Notes: generated from the letters alone by a model not told the origin. Counted from the stretch's first letter, positions 1 to 11,305 are shown. The stretch is 64,000 nt of DNA from Pythium myriotylum (GCA_023091665.1 JALJCQ010000033.1:806001-870000); one strand, 5' to 3'. Numbers and translations: made by a program.

Positions 1-920
1 TTCCTTGACCTTGAACACCCACTTGCTGGTGATGGCCTTGCGTCCGGCTGGCAAAGGGACTAGGTCCCATGTCTCGTTCTTCTTGAGCGACTCAAGCTCG
101 GAGTCGCAGGCTTCCTTCCAGTTGCTGGCGTCGTCGGATTCCATCGCCGACTTGAACGATGTCGGCAACTCTCCCCCTGAATTCACGACGAGAGCAAACT
201 CTTCGTAATCTTGGTCTTCTCCCCCTTGTTCTTGCACGTCTTCGCCTCCTTCGTCTTCATCTTCTACGCCTTCCTCTTCGATCCACGTGAGCAGTGCAGA
301 CAGATCTTCGAGCGATGTCCTTGAACCTTGCGTGGGTGGTGGGGTCGCACCACTTGTGCGACCAACCCGTCCGTAGCGCTTCTCAACTGGCGGTTCAGCC
401 AGGTTCTCGAGCGAGTGCGTGCGAGAGTGGCGCTTGGACCCTGGTGCGTAGTCGGCATTCGGCTGCTGGGCCGATGCTGGTGCTGCTGGACGCTGCGACC
501 GCTGGCCCTGTTGCCACTCCGGTCGCTCGTAGCTGCGCTGACTTGGTGCTGGTGAGGCTGGCTGCTCACCCATGTCTTCATCATCATCATCTTCATCATC
601 ATCTTCATCATCTTCATCATCGTCGCGGAACTCGACGGACTTGCTCCAGGGTTCTTCGCGCTTGCCGTCGTCGAACGTGTCTTCCATGAACTGCGCGTCT
701 CGACTGATGACGATCCGGCCGGTTGCGAACTCTTCAAACCGATACGCCTTCTCGTGATCCGAGTAGCCGAGGAACCGACACAAGATGGCTCGAGCGTCGA
801 ATTTCGACCGCTTCTCCTTGGGCACGTGGACGTACGCATGGCAGCCGAACACCTTGAAGTTGACGAGCAAGGGCTTCTTCCCGTACCATTCTTCGTACGG
901 CGACTTGTACAAGTCTTGAG
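1..920 (-). pseudogene. Ty1/copia pol fragment (integrase C-terminal part to start of RT), cut by window edge
   Basis: Read on the minus strand from 920 downward, this encodes the end of copia integrase (around [19 protein letters not shown]), an Asp/Glu-rich linker, a basic Ser/Pro/Gln stretch and the beginning of reverse transcriptase, then leaves the window at base 1. It has no gag, protease or integrase core. It begins directly at the inner edge of the LTR at 921. Its linker is longer than in the other minus-strand copies and resembles that of the plus-strand element at 2501-7293, so it is a diverged or mosaic member of the same tandem family. It is a dead fragment. The family call is certain; the full extent is unknown. 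Confidence 0.88.
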
Positions 921-1279
921 TGTTGGAAGGTCGCTTGGTTGGTGGGATGCAAAATGCAAAGTGAATTGATCGGGACTTAGTTCGCTGCTGCTACCTCTAA
1001 GCCGTCTGTGTGTGTCCTACGCTACCATAATCAAATGTATGTCCTACCTATCGTAAACATATGCAAACATAAACTGACTTCGTGGATACTTCAACGAAGT
1101 CGATGGGTGGCACTGGATTCAAACCAGAACCAGACGGAGAATCTTCCACATGTCGAATCTTCCACGGAGAATCTTCCACATGTCGAATCTTCCACGGAGA
1201 ATCTTCTGCAGGAGAATCTTCTACAGCCGAGCTTCAACTGGAATGATGACGCTGGGTTCGAGGCGCATCATCTTCAACA
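921..1279 (-). repeat. Copia LTR, minus orientation (359 bp)
   Basis: In the element's sense it starts TGTTGAAGATG and ends ACCTTCCAACA, so it has TG...CA ends. It is 30 bp longer than the 329-bp copies because one more copy of an AATCTTCCACATGTCG-type short repeat is present. The upper edge joins pol sequence with no primer-binding site. Confidence 0.92.
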
Positions 1280-2500
1280 CTCCCCCTCGACTCGACTGCG
1301 TCTTGGACACCAAGCTTGGTGCGGAGCACGTCGAACTGGACAGTGGGGATCGGCTTGGTCATGATGTCGGCAAGCATGTCTTGGGTCGGGCAGTACTGGA
1401 GACACACTTGACCGTCCTCGACCTTCTCACGAACGAAGTGGTAGCGAATGTTGATGTGCTTGGTGCGCTTGTGGAACTCGGGGTTCTTGGCCAACGCGAT
1501 CGCACCTTGGTTGTCTTCGTACACCGTGAGCGCTTGGTCGCTTGCAACTTCGCCGAGTTCGCACAGGAACGCCTTGAGCCACACGGCTTCTTGGATTGCT
1601 TCCGATAGAGCCATGTACTCTGCTTCGGTCGAGGAGAGGGCGACAGTTCGCTGCTTCTTGCTGCGCCAGCTGATGCATCCGCCGTTGAGCATGAACACGT
1701 AGCCGCTGGTGCTTCGACGAGACTCGATGTCGCCAGCCCAGTCGGCGTCGGAGTAGCCAACCAGTCTTCCGTCATGCGATGCCGAGAACTGCAGGCCGTA
1801 CGTCGGAGTCGCTTGCAGATACCGGAGCACACGCTTGAGAGCTTGCCAGTGTGTTGGACACGGGTCCGCGGCGAACTGGCTGAGTGTGCCGACTGCCGCT
1901 GCGAGGTCTGGTCGAGTGCCGACCATGAGGTACATCAGTGCGCCGACTGCACTTCGGTACGACACGTTCTTCATGGTGTCTTCGTGCTTACAACCACCTT
2001 CGCACATGGCCTTGGTCAGCTTGAGTCCGGGGTCTTGAGGAGTCCTCACTGGTTTGCAGTCTTGCATGCCGAACTTGGTCAGGATCGACTGCAGGAACTT
2101 GGTCTGCCGCATGGTCACGTCGCCTGACTTGGGGTCTTGGTCAACTTCCATGCCGAGGCAGTACTTGAGTTCGCCGAGGTCGGACATCTCGAAGCGTCCA
2201 CTGAGTGCGCGCGCTTGGTGACAGTGAGCAACTCGATGCTGTTGCAGGGTCGTCGACGTAGATCACGACGAAGACCATCGCCGAGCCGCTCCGCTTGACG
2301 TACACGCAGTGGTCCATCTCGCACTTGGTAAAGCCGACCTTGCGCATGAAGGCGTCGATGGTCTGGCTCCACGTGCGAGGCGACTGCTTGAGACCGTCGA
2401 GCGAGCGCTTGAGCTTGCACACGTAGTCGGGGTGATGCTGGTCGACGAAGTCTTCGGGCTGCTTCATGCAGATTTCGTCGTCGTGGTTGCCGTTCAGGAA
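1280..2500 (-). pseudogene. Copia pol 3' part (RT C-terminus and RNase H), left piece of a copy split by a later insertion
   Basis: Minus-strand coding sequence for the end of RT and RNase H. The longest open stretch starts after the RT active site and runs to a stop at 1234, inside the LTR. RNase H motifs are visible: [23 protein letters not shown] and [15 protein letters not shown]. The reading frame is broken just after the RT YVDD box by a 10-bp deletion relative to the plus-strand element. Base 2500 is the insertion point of that element; the rest of this copy continues at 7299-8362. A polypurine tract (GAGGGGGAG in sense) directly precedes the LTR. Confidence 0.9.
2496..2500. repeat. 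Target site duplication AGGAA, left copy
   Basis: AGGAA directly precedes the TG of the plus-strand copia 5' LTR and is repeated at 7294-7298 after its 3' LTR. Uninterrupted sister copies (for example near 9908) have a single AGGAA at this place. Five base pairs is the usual copia target duplication. Confidence 0.9.
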
Positions 2501-2973
2501 TGTTGAAGATGATGCGCCTCGAACCCAGCGTCATCATTCCAGTTGAAGCTCGGCAGTTGAAGCTCGGCTGTAGAAGATTCTCCTGCAGAAGATTCTCCGT
2601 GGAAGATTCGACATGTGGAAGATTCGACATGTGGAAGATTCTCCTGTTGAAGATGATGCGCCTCGAACCCAGCGTCATCATTCCAGTTGAAGCTCGGCAG
2701 TTGAAGCTCGGCTGTAGAAGATTCTCCTGCAGAAGATTCGACATGTGGAAGATTCTCCGTCTGGTTCTGGTTTGAATCCAGTGCCACCCATCGACTTCGT
2801 TGAAGTATCCACGAAGTCAGTTTATGTTTGCATATGTTTACGATAGGTAGGACATACATTTGATTATGGTAGCGTAGGACACACACAGACGGCTTAGAGG
2901 TAGCAGCAGCGAACTAAGTCCCGATCAATTCACTTTGCATTTTGCATCCCATCAACCAAGCGACCTTCCAACA
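2501..2973 (+). repeat. 5' LTR of the plus-strand copia element (473 bp, with internal duplication)
   Basis: It begins TGTTGAAGATGATG and ends CCTTCCAACA. A second TGTTGAAGATGATG occurs at 2645, so the first 144 bp of the LTR (U3 side) are tandemly duplicated; 2645-2973 corresponds to the standard 329-bp LTR. The duplicated part contains several copies of AGAAGATTC(T/G) and ACATGTGGAAGATTC motifs. Confidence 0.92.
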
Positions 2974-2985
2974 GGTTATGAGCCC
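2974..2985 (+). other. Primer-binding site complementary to the initiator tRNA-Met anticodon region
   Basis: GGTTATGAGCCC follows the LTR end directly. Its reverse complement, GGGCTCATAACC, is the classic anticodon stem-loop of eukaryotic initiator tRNA-Met with anticodon CAT. This matches the half-tRNA priming known for Drosophila copia and Ty5, rather than use of the tRNA 3' end. Confidence 0.8.
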
Positions 2986-4966
2986 AAGCCCAGCCGACTC
3001 TGCCTCCACCGACTTCGCCTCCCCAGCCTTCGCCATGGATTCGACCACCCCAGCTCGCATCAACAAGTTCGACGGAACCAACTTCCACACATGGAAGTTC
3101 AAGATGCAGATGGTGCTCGAAGAACGCGACGTCTGGGAAGTTGTCTGTGGAGAGGTCAAACTCGAGCAGTGCCAGACCGACGCGGACCGAGCCCTCTTCA
3201 AGAAGAAGTCTCGCAAGGCGCTCGCGATGATCTGTCTCGCGATGGAAGACTCGCAGCTCCCGCTGGTTCGGTCGGCGAGTGGTGCGCAAGATGCATGGTC
3301 AAGACTGGAAGAACACTTCGAGAAGAAGAGCCTTGCCAACAAGCTCTTTCTTCGTCGTCGTTTCTTCACGACCATGATGGAAGAAGGTGACGATGTGCTC
3401 ACGCACATCAACAAGCTCAAGACCCTGGCCGAGCAACTCGACGCAGTCGGCGCTCCGGTCAGCGAAGACGACTTGGTGATCACGCTTCTCGGCAGTCTCA
3501 GCGAGTCGTACCAGTTCCTCATCACGGCGTTGGAGTCGCGTGTCGACGCGCTCACGTGGGAACTCGTGACGTCTCGGCTGCTCCATGAAGACATGAAGCG
3601 CAAGGAGCAAGGTGGCGACGGAGCCACGCTTGGCCAAGCGTTCATGACAAGTGACGCGAAGCCCAAGGGCCGTGCAGTCAAGAAGACTGGCACGTGCAAC
3701 TACTGCGGCAAGATCGGTCATTGGGCCGCGGAGTGCCACTCGCGTGTCAAGGACAACGGCAACGGCAACGGCAACGGCAACTCCGGCGGCAACGGCAACG
3801 GCAACGGAAACGGCAACCCTCGGCAACGGTTCCAGCGAGCGAACCTTGCGCGAGATGAAGACCCCGGCGAGTACCTGTTCTCGGTCGGGAAGACCCAAGG
3901 CAAGTCGAGTCAATCCACGGCGTGGTTGGTCGACTCGGGTGCGACTCAGCACATGTCGCGAACCAAGCAGTTCATGATGAACTACAGGAAGATCGACCCA
4001 GTCGACGTGCATCTGGCCGATGATGGCACGGTCCAAGCGGTTGGCGTGGGAGACATTCTCATGTCGATGAAGACTCCAAGCGGTGTCAAGAAGGGTTTGC
4101 TCACCAACGTGTGGCATATCCCCAAGCTCAGCCGCAACCTGTTCTCGGTCGGAAGATTCACGGAGGACGTTGCTCCCGTGACGTTCGACAAGGACGGTTG
4201 CTTCGTCGTTCTCAAGGGCGCCAAGCGGACCATCGGCACTCGTATCGGCAAGGGTCTGTTCAAGCTCAACATGTCTCCAGTGTCGATTGAAGCAGCCCAC
4301 GCCGCCAGTACAAGACGAGGTCGCGCCATGTCCAAGTCGTACCTGTGGCACCTCCGACTCGGTCACATCGGCTTCAGCGGACTCGAAGCCATCGTCAAGA
4401 AGGACCTCGCCGACGGACTCGACATTGGGTCTGTGCAAGAGTGGGAGGTCTGTGAAGGCTGTGCACTCGGCAAGCTGACTCGCGTCAAGTTCCAGTCAGG
4501 CACGACCAAGCGGTCTGCGAATCTGCTTGACGTCGTGTACAGCGATGTGGCCGGCCCCATGAAGACTCCGACTTTCGGCGGCATGAAGTACTTTGCCACC
4601 TTCACCGACGACAAGTCTCGACTGTGCAAGTTGTACCTGATGCGGTCCAAGGACGAAGTCTACGACAAGTTCGTCGAGTTCGTCAACTGGGCCGAGAACC
4701 AAACCGGTCGTCGAGTCAAGGTGCTTCGAACCGACGGCGGCGGCGAGTACCAGTCGGCCAAACTTGCCAAGTTCTGCCGCAAGCGTGGCATCGAGCACGA
4801 CGTCACGCCGCCATACACGCCTCAGTTGAACGGTGTGGCGGAGCGCATGAACCGAACCATCGGTGAGTGTGGTCGTTGCAAGCTCCACCATGCCAACTTG
4901 TCCGACGAGTACTGGGGCGAAGCCGTCATGACTGCAGTCGAAGTTAGCAACCGACAACCAAGATGA
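2978..4966 (+). pseudogene. gag-pol: Copia gag-protease-integrase part (truncated)
   Basis: The first ATG of this frame is at 2978, inside the primer-binding site, and gives [10 protein letters not shown]. In order there is a gag domain (about residues 20-220), a CCHC zinc knuckle [14 protein letters not shown] (about 240-253), a Gly/Asn-repeat linker, an aspartic protease site DSGATQH (about 319), the HHCC integrase finger (H458, H463, C492, C495) and the integrase catalytic triad D523, D586, E622. The frame ends at NRQPR and a stop. Comparison with the full minus-strand copy shows that roughly 340 bp covering the integrase C-terminal domain and acidic linker are missing here. Gag, protease and the integrase core look intact. 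Confidence 0.93.
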
Positions 4967-4973
4967 TGAAGAC

Positions 4974-7010
4974 ATGGGTGAGCAGCCAGCCTCACCAGCA
5001 CCAAGTCAGCGCAGCTACGAGCGACCGGAGTGGCAACAGGGCCAGCGGTCGCAGCGTCCAGCAGCACCAGCATCGGCCCAGCAGCCGAATGTCGACTACG
5101 CACCAGGGTCCAAGCGCCACTCTCGCACGCACTCGCTCGAGAACCTGGCTGAACCGCCAGTTGAGAAGCGCTACGGACGGGTTGGTCGCACAAGTGGTGC
5201 GACTCCACCACCCACGCAAGGTTCAAGGACATCGCTCGAAGATCTGTCTGCACTGCTCACGTCGATCGAAGAGGAAGGCGTAGAAGATGAAGATGAAGAA
5301 GGCGAAGACGTGCAAGAACAAGGGGGAGAAGACCAAGATTACGATCTCGAAGAGTTTGCTCTCGTCGTGAATTCAGGGGGAGAGTTGCCGACATCGTTCA
5401 AGTCGGCGATGGAATCCGACGACGCCAGCAACTGGAAGGAAGCCTGCGACTCCGAGCTTGAGTCGCTCAAGAAGAACGAGACCTGGGACCTAGTCCCTTT
5501 GCCAGCCGGACGCAAGGCCATCACCAGCAAGTGGGTGTTCAAGGTCAAGGAAACCGCCGAAGGACTCGTCGAACGGTACAAGGCTCGACTCGTTGCCAAG
5601 GGGTTCCTGCAGAAGTACGGCATCGACTTCGAAGAGACGTTCGCACCCGTCGCCAAGTTCACGTCGATCCGCACCATCCTCAGCATCGCCGCTCGACACA
5701 AGCTCATGATCCATCAGATGGATGTCAAGACGGCGTTCCTGAACGGCAACCTCGACGAAGAAATCTACATGAAGCAGCCCGAAGGCTTCGTCGACCAGCG
5801 CCACCCCGACTACGTGTGCAAGCTCAAGCGCTCGCTCTACGGTCTCAAGCAGTCGCCACGCATGTGGAACCAGACCATCGACGCCTTCATGCGCAAGGTC
5901 GGCTTCACCAAGTGCGAGATGGACCACTGCGTGTACGTCAAGCGGAGCGGCTCAGCGATGATCTTCGTGGTGATCTACGTCGACGACCTCATCCTCGCCT
6001 GCAACAGCCTCGAGTTGCTCACGGCGACCAAGCGTGCACTCAGCGAACGCTTCGAGATGTCCGACCTCGGCGAACTCAAGTACTGCCTCGGCATGGAAGT
6101 TGACCAAGACCCCAAGTCAGGCGACGTGACCATGCGGCAGACCAAGTTCCTGCAGTCGATCCTGACCAAGTTCGGCATGCAAGACTGCAAACCAGTGAGG
6201 ACCCCTCAAGACCCCGGACTGAAGCTGACCAAGGCCATGTGTGAAGGTGGTTGCAAGCACGAAGACACCATGAAGAACGTGCCGTACCGAAGTGCAGTCG
6301 GCGCACTGATGTACCTCATGGTCGGCACTCGACCAGACCTCGCAGCGGCAGTCGGCACACTCAGCCAGTTCGCCGCGGACCCGTGTCCAACACACTGGCA
6401 AGCTCTCAAGCGTGTGCTCCGGTATCTGCAAGCGACTCCGACGTACGGCCTGCAGTTCTCGGCATCGCATGACGGAAGACTGGTCGGCTACTCCGACGCC
6501 GACTGGGCTGGCGACATCGAGTCACGTCGAAGCACCAGCGGCTACGTGTTCATGCTCAACGGTGGATGCATCAGCTGGCGCAGCAAGAAGCAGCGAACTG
6601 TCGCCCTCTCCTCGACCGAAGCAGAGTACATGGCTCTATCGGAAGCGATCCAAGAAGCCGTGTGGCTCAAGGCGTTCCTGTGCGAACTCGGCGAAGTTGC
6701 AAGTGACCAAGCGCTCACGGTGTACGAAGACAACCAAGGTGCGATCGCGTTGGCCAAGAACCCCGAGTTCCACAAGCGCACCAAGCACATCAACATTCGC
6801 TACCACTTCGTTCGTGAGAAGGTCGAGGACGGTCAAGTGTGTCTCCAGTACTGCCCGACCCAAGACATGCTTGCCGACATCATGACCAAGCCGATCCCCA
6901 CTGTCCAGTTCGACGTGCTCCGCACCAAGCTTGGTGTCCAAGACGCAGTCGAGTCGAGGGGGAGTGTTGAAGATGATGCGCCTCGAACCCAGCGTCATCA
7001 TTCCAGTTGA
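4974..7010 (+). pseudogene. pol: Copia reverse transcriptase-RNase H part, own frame after the deletion
   Basis: A 678-codon open frame that begins in the acidic/Ser-Pro linker after the deletion junction. RT shows [10 protein letters not shown] with the first catalytic Asp (D250), [10 protein letters not shown], and YVDD at 335-338. RNase H shows D508 (YSDADW), E549 (SSTEAEY) and D586 (YEDNQGA). Unlike every minus-strand copy, the RT active-site residues are intact. The last 15 or so codons and the stop lie inside the 3' LTR. As found it would lack its own gag and start context, so it is classed as part of a broken gag-pol. Confidence 0.92.
6955..6964 (+). other. Polypurine tract of the plus-strand copia element
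   Basis: GAGGGGGAG-type purine run directly upstream of the TG of the 3' LTR, the expected plus-strand primer. The mirror copy is at 13920-13928 in the minus-strand element. Confidence 0.8.
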
Positions 7011-7293
7011 AGCTCGGCTGTAGAAGATTCTCCTGCAGAAGATTCTCCGTGGAAGATTCGACATGTGGAAGATTCTCCGTCTGGTTCTGGTTTGAATCCA
7101 GTGCCACCCATCGACTTCGTTGAAGTATCCACGAAGTCAGTTTATGTTTGCACATGTTTACGATAGGTAGGACATACATTTGATTATGGCAGCGTAGGAC
7201 ACACACAGACGGCTTAGAGGTAGCAGCAGCGAACTAAGTCCCGATCAATTCACTTTGCATTTTGCATCCCACCAACCAAGCGACCTTCCAACA
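6965..7293 (+). repeat. 3' LTR of the plus-strand copia element (329 bp)
   Basis: TGTTGAAGATG to CCAACA. It lacks the 144-bp duplication of the 5' LTR and differs from it at single positions (for example CACATG against CATATG near 7150). It is followed by AGGAA at 7294. Confidence 0.93.
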
Positions 7294-8362
7294 AGGAACG
7301 CCGTCTTGACACCCATCTGATGGATCATGAGCTTGTGTCGAGCGGCGATGCTGAGGATGGTCCGAATCGACGTGAACTTGGCCACGGGCACGGGGGCGAG
7401 CGTTTCTTCGAAGTCGATGCCGTACTTCTGCAGGAACCCCTTGGCAACGAGTCGAGCCTTGTACCGTTCGACGAGTCCTTCGGTGGTTTCCTTGACCTTG
7501 AACACCCACTTGCTGGTGATGGCCTTGCGTCCGGCTGGCAAAGGGACAAGGCCCCACGTCTCGTTCTTCTTGAGCGACTCAAGCTCGGAGTCGCAGGCTT
7601 CCTTCCAGTTGCTGGCGTCGTCGGATTCCATCGCCGACTTGAACGATGTCGGCAACTCTCCCCCTGAATTCACGACGAGAGCAAACTCTTCGTGGTCTTG
7701 ATCTTCTACGCCTTCCTCTTCGATCCACGTGAGCAGTGCAGACAGATCTTCGAGCGATGTCCTTGAACCTTGCGTGGGTGGTGGGGTCGCACCACTTGTG
7801 CGACCAACCCGTCCGTAGCGCTTCTCAACTGGCGGTTCAGCCAGGTTCTCGAGCGAGTGCGTGCGAGAGTGGCGCTTGGACCCTGGTGCGTAGTCGGCAT
7901 TCGGCTGCTGGGCCGATGCTGGTGCTGCTGGACGCTGCGACCGCTGGCCCTGTTGCCACTCCGGTCGCTCGTAGCTGCGCTGACTTGGTGCTGGTGAGGC
8001 TGGCTGCTCACCCATGTCTTCATCATCATCATCTTCATCATCATCTTCATCATCTTCATCATCGTCGCGGAACTCGACGGACTTGCTCCAGGGTTCTTCG
8101 CGCTTGCCGTCGTCGAACGTGTCTTCCATGAACTGCGCGTCTCGACTGATGACGATCCGGCCGGTTGCGAACTCTTCAAACCGATACGCCTTCTCGTGAT
8201 CCGAGTAGCCGAGGAACCGACACAAGATGGCTCGAGCGTCGAATTTCGACCGCTTCTCCTTGGGCACGTGGACGTACGCATGGCAGCCGAACACCTTGAA
8301 GTTGACGAGCAAGGGCTTCTTCCCGTACCATTCTTCGTACGGCGACTTGTACAAGTCTTGAG
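7294..8362 (-). pseudogene. Right piece of the split minus-strand copia pol copy
   Basis: It continues the copy interrupted at 2500 and begins with the second AGGAA (7294-7298). On the minus strand from 8362 it encodes the integrase C-terminal segment, the Asp/Glu linker and the N-terminal half of RT. The open frame then reads into the inserted LTR and stops at 7245, giving a chimeric end. The RT motif reads QMGVKTAF, so the first catalytic Asp is Gly. Confidence 0.9.
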
Positions 8363-8691
8363 TGTTGGAAGGTCGCTTGGTTGGTGGGATGCAAAATGCA
8401 AAGTGAATTGATCGGGACTTAGTTCGCTGCTGCTACCTCTAAGCCGTCTGTGTGTGTCCTACGCTACCATAATCAAATGTATGTCCTACCTATCGTAAAC
8501 ATATGCAAACATAAACTGACTTCGTGGATACTTCAACGAAGTCGATGGGTGGCACTGGATTCAAACCAGAACCAGACGGAGAATCTTCCACATGTCGAAT
8601 CTTCCACGGAGAATCTTCTGCAGGAGAATCTTCTACAGCCGAGCTTCAACTGGAATGATGACGCTGGGTTCGAGGCGCATCATCTTCAACA
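8363..8691 (-). repeat. Copia LTR, minus orientation (329 bp)
   Basis: TG...CA LTR shared by two adjacent tandem units. Its upper neighbour is the RNase H end of the next unit; its lower edge abuts integrase-C/linker pol sequence at the same bond as at 920/921. Confidence 0.93.
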
Positions 8692-10976
8692 CTCCCCCTC
8701 GACTCGACTGCGTCTTGGACACCAAGCTTGGTGCGGAGCACGTCGAACTGGACAGTGGGGATCGGCTTGGTCATGATGTCGGCAAGCATGTCTTGGGTCG
8801 GGCAGTACTGGAGACACACTTGACCGTCCTCGACCTTCTCACGAACGAAGTGGTAGCGAATGTTGATGTGCTTGGTGCGCTTGTGGAACTCGGGGTTCTT
8901 GGCCAACGCGATCGCACCTTGGTTGTCTTCGTACACCGTGAGCGCTTGGTCGCTTGCAACTTCGCCGAGTTCGCACAGGAACGCCTTGAGCCACACGGCT
9001 TCTTGGATTGCTTCCGATAGAGCCATGTACTCTGCTTCGGTCGAGGAGAGGGCGACAGTTCGCTGCTTCTTGCTGCGCCAGCTGATGCATCCGCCGTTGA
9101 GCATGAACACGTAGCCGCTGGTGCTTCGACGAGACTCGATGTCGCCAGCCCAGTCGGCGTCGGAGTAGCCAACCAGTCTTCCGTCATGCGATGCCGAGAA
9201 CTGCAGGCCGTACGTCGGAGTCGCTTGCAGATACCGGAGCACACGCTTGAGAGCTTGCCAGTGTGTTGGACACGGGTCCGCGGCGAACTGGCTGAGTGTG
9301 CCGACTGCCGCTGCGAGGTCTGGTCGAGTGCCGACCATGAGGTACATCAGTGCGCCGACTGCACTTCGGTACGACACGTTCTTCATGGTGTCTTCGTGCT
9401 TACAACCACCTTCGCACATGGCCTTGGTCAGCTTGAGTCCGGGGTCTTGAGGAGTCCTCACTGGTTTGCAGTCTTGCATGCCGAACTTGGTCAGGATCGA
9501 CTGCAGGAACTTGGTCTGCCGCATGGTCACGTCGCCTGACTTGGGGTCTTGGTCAACTTCCATGCCGAGGCAGTACTTGAGTTCGCCGAGGTCGGACATC
9601 TCGAAGCGTCCACTGAGTGCGCGCGCTTGGTGACAGTGAGCAACTCGATGCTGTTGCAGGGTCGTCGACGTAGATCACGACGAAGACCATCGCCGAGCCG
9701 CTCCGCTTGACGTACACGCAGTGGTCCATCTCGCACTTGGTAAAGCCGACCTTGCGCATGAAGGCGTCGATGGTCTGGCTCCACGTGCGAGGCGACTGCT
9801 TGAGACCGTCGAGCGAGCGCTTGAGCTTGCACACGTAGTCGGGGTGATGCTGGTCGACGAAGTCTTCGGGCTGCTTCATGCAGATTTCTTCGTCGTGGTT
9901 GCCGTTCAGGAACGCCGTCTTGACACCCATCTGATGGATCATGAGCTTGTGTCGAGCGGCGATGCTGAGGATGGTCCGAATCGACGTGAACTTGGCCACG
10001 GGCACGGGGGCGAGCGTTTCTTCGAAGTCGATGCCGTACTTCTGCAGGAACCCCTTGGCAACGAGTCGAGCCTTGTACCGTTCGACGAGTCCTTCGGTGG
10101 TTTCCTTGACCTTGAACACCCACTTGCTGGTGATGGCCTTGCGTCCGGCTGGCAAAGGGACAAGGCCCCACGTCTCGTTCTTCTTGAGCGACTCAAGCTC
10201 GGAGTCGCAGGCTTCCTTCCAGTTGCTGGCGTCGTCGGATTCCATCGCCGACTTGAACGATGTCGGCAACTCTCCCCCTGAATTCACGACGAGAGCAAAC
10301 TCTTCGTGGTCTTGATCTTCTACGCCTTCCTCTTCGATCCACGTGAGCAGTGCAGACAGATCTTCGAGCGATGTCCTTGAACCTTGCGTGGGTGGTGGGG
10401 TCGCACCACTTGTGCGACCAACCCGTCCGTAGCGCTTCTCAACTGGCGGTTCAGCCAGGTTCTCGAGCGAGTGCGTGCGAGAGTGGCGCTTGGACCCTGG
10501 TGCGTAGTCGGCATTCGGCTGCTGGGCCGATGCTGGTGCTGCTGGACGCTGCGACCGCTGGCCCTGTTGCCACTCCGGTCGCTCGTAGCTGCGCTGACTT
10601 GGTGCTGGTGAGGCTGGCTGCTCACCCATGTCTTCATCATCATCATCTTCATCATCATCTTCATCATCTTCATCATCGTCGCGGAACTCGACGGACTTGC
10701 TCCAGGGTTCTTCGCGCTTGCCGTCGTCGAACGTGTCTTCCATGAACTGCGCGTCTCGACTGATGACGATCCGGCCGGTTGCGAACTCTTCAAACCGATA
10801 CGCCTTCTCGTGATCCGAGTAGCCGAGGAACCGACACAAGATGGCTCGAGCGTCGAATTTCGACCGCTTCTCCTTGGGCACGTGGACGTACGCATGGCAG
10901 CCGAACACCTTGAAGTTGACGAGCAAGGGCTTCTTCCCGTACCATTCTTCGTACGGCGACTTGTACAAGTCTTGAG
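8692..10976 (-). pseudogene. Copia 3' pol unit: integrase C-terminus, linker, RT, RNase H
   Basis: Two minus-strand frames cover it. One of about 471 codons runs from 10968 to 9553 (integrase C-terminus, acidic linker, RT to YVDD, then frameshifted tail). A second of 317 codons runs from 9599 to 8646 (rest of RT and RNase H). They are separated by the family's 10-bp deletion just after YVDD. The RT also carries QMGVKTAF (Asp to Gly) and SLDGLKQ (Tyr to Asp). There is no gag, protease, integrase core or primer-binding site, so the unit cannot transpose or be copied by normal priming. Confidence 0.9.
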
Positions 10977-11305
10977 TGTTGGAAGGTCGCTTGGTTGGTG
11001 GGATGCAAAATGCAAAGTGAATTGATCGGGACTTAGTTCGCTGCTGCTACCTCTAAGCCGTCTGTGTGTGTCCTACGCTACCATAATCAAATGTATGTCC
11101 TACCTATCGTAAACATATGCAAACATAAACTGACTTCGTGGATACTTCAACGAAGTCGATGGGTGGCACTGGATTCAAACCAGAACCAGACGGAGAATCT
11201 TCCACATGTCGAATCTTCCACGGAGAATCTTCTGCAGGAGAATCTTCTACAGCCGAGCTTCAACTGGAATGATGACGCTGGGTTCGAGGCGCATCATCTT
11301 CAACA
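10977..11305 (-). repeat. Copia LTR, minus orientation (329 bp)
   Basis: Same ends and junctions as the LTR at 8363-8691, exactly 2,614 bp further on. Confidence 0.93.

Larger units (their letters stand above)
2501..7293 (+). mobile_element. Ty1/copia LTR retrotransposon, plus strand, internally deleted
   Basis: A 4.79-kb element with two LTRs, a primer-binding site, gag-pol and a polypurine tract, flanked by AGGAA duplications. Gene order is gag, protease, integrase, RT, RNase H, which is the copia order. The gag-PR-IN part and the RT-RNase H part are in different frames because about 340 bp were lost around 4950-4965, so the element cannot make a complete polyprotein. It sits in opposite orientation inside a copy of the minus-strand tandem family, so it arrived after that copy existed. 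The two LTRs differ by a 144-bp duplication and some single bases, so it is not a very recent insertion, or one LTR was converted. Confidence 0.93.

Noticed and set aside
264..959. 231-codon Ser/Arg-rich frame seen near 264, 7706, 10320 and 12934
   Set aside because: It is the shifted-frame shadow of the copia acidic linker and integrase end on the same strand; the real frame has the recognisable domains.
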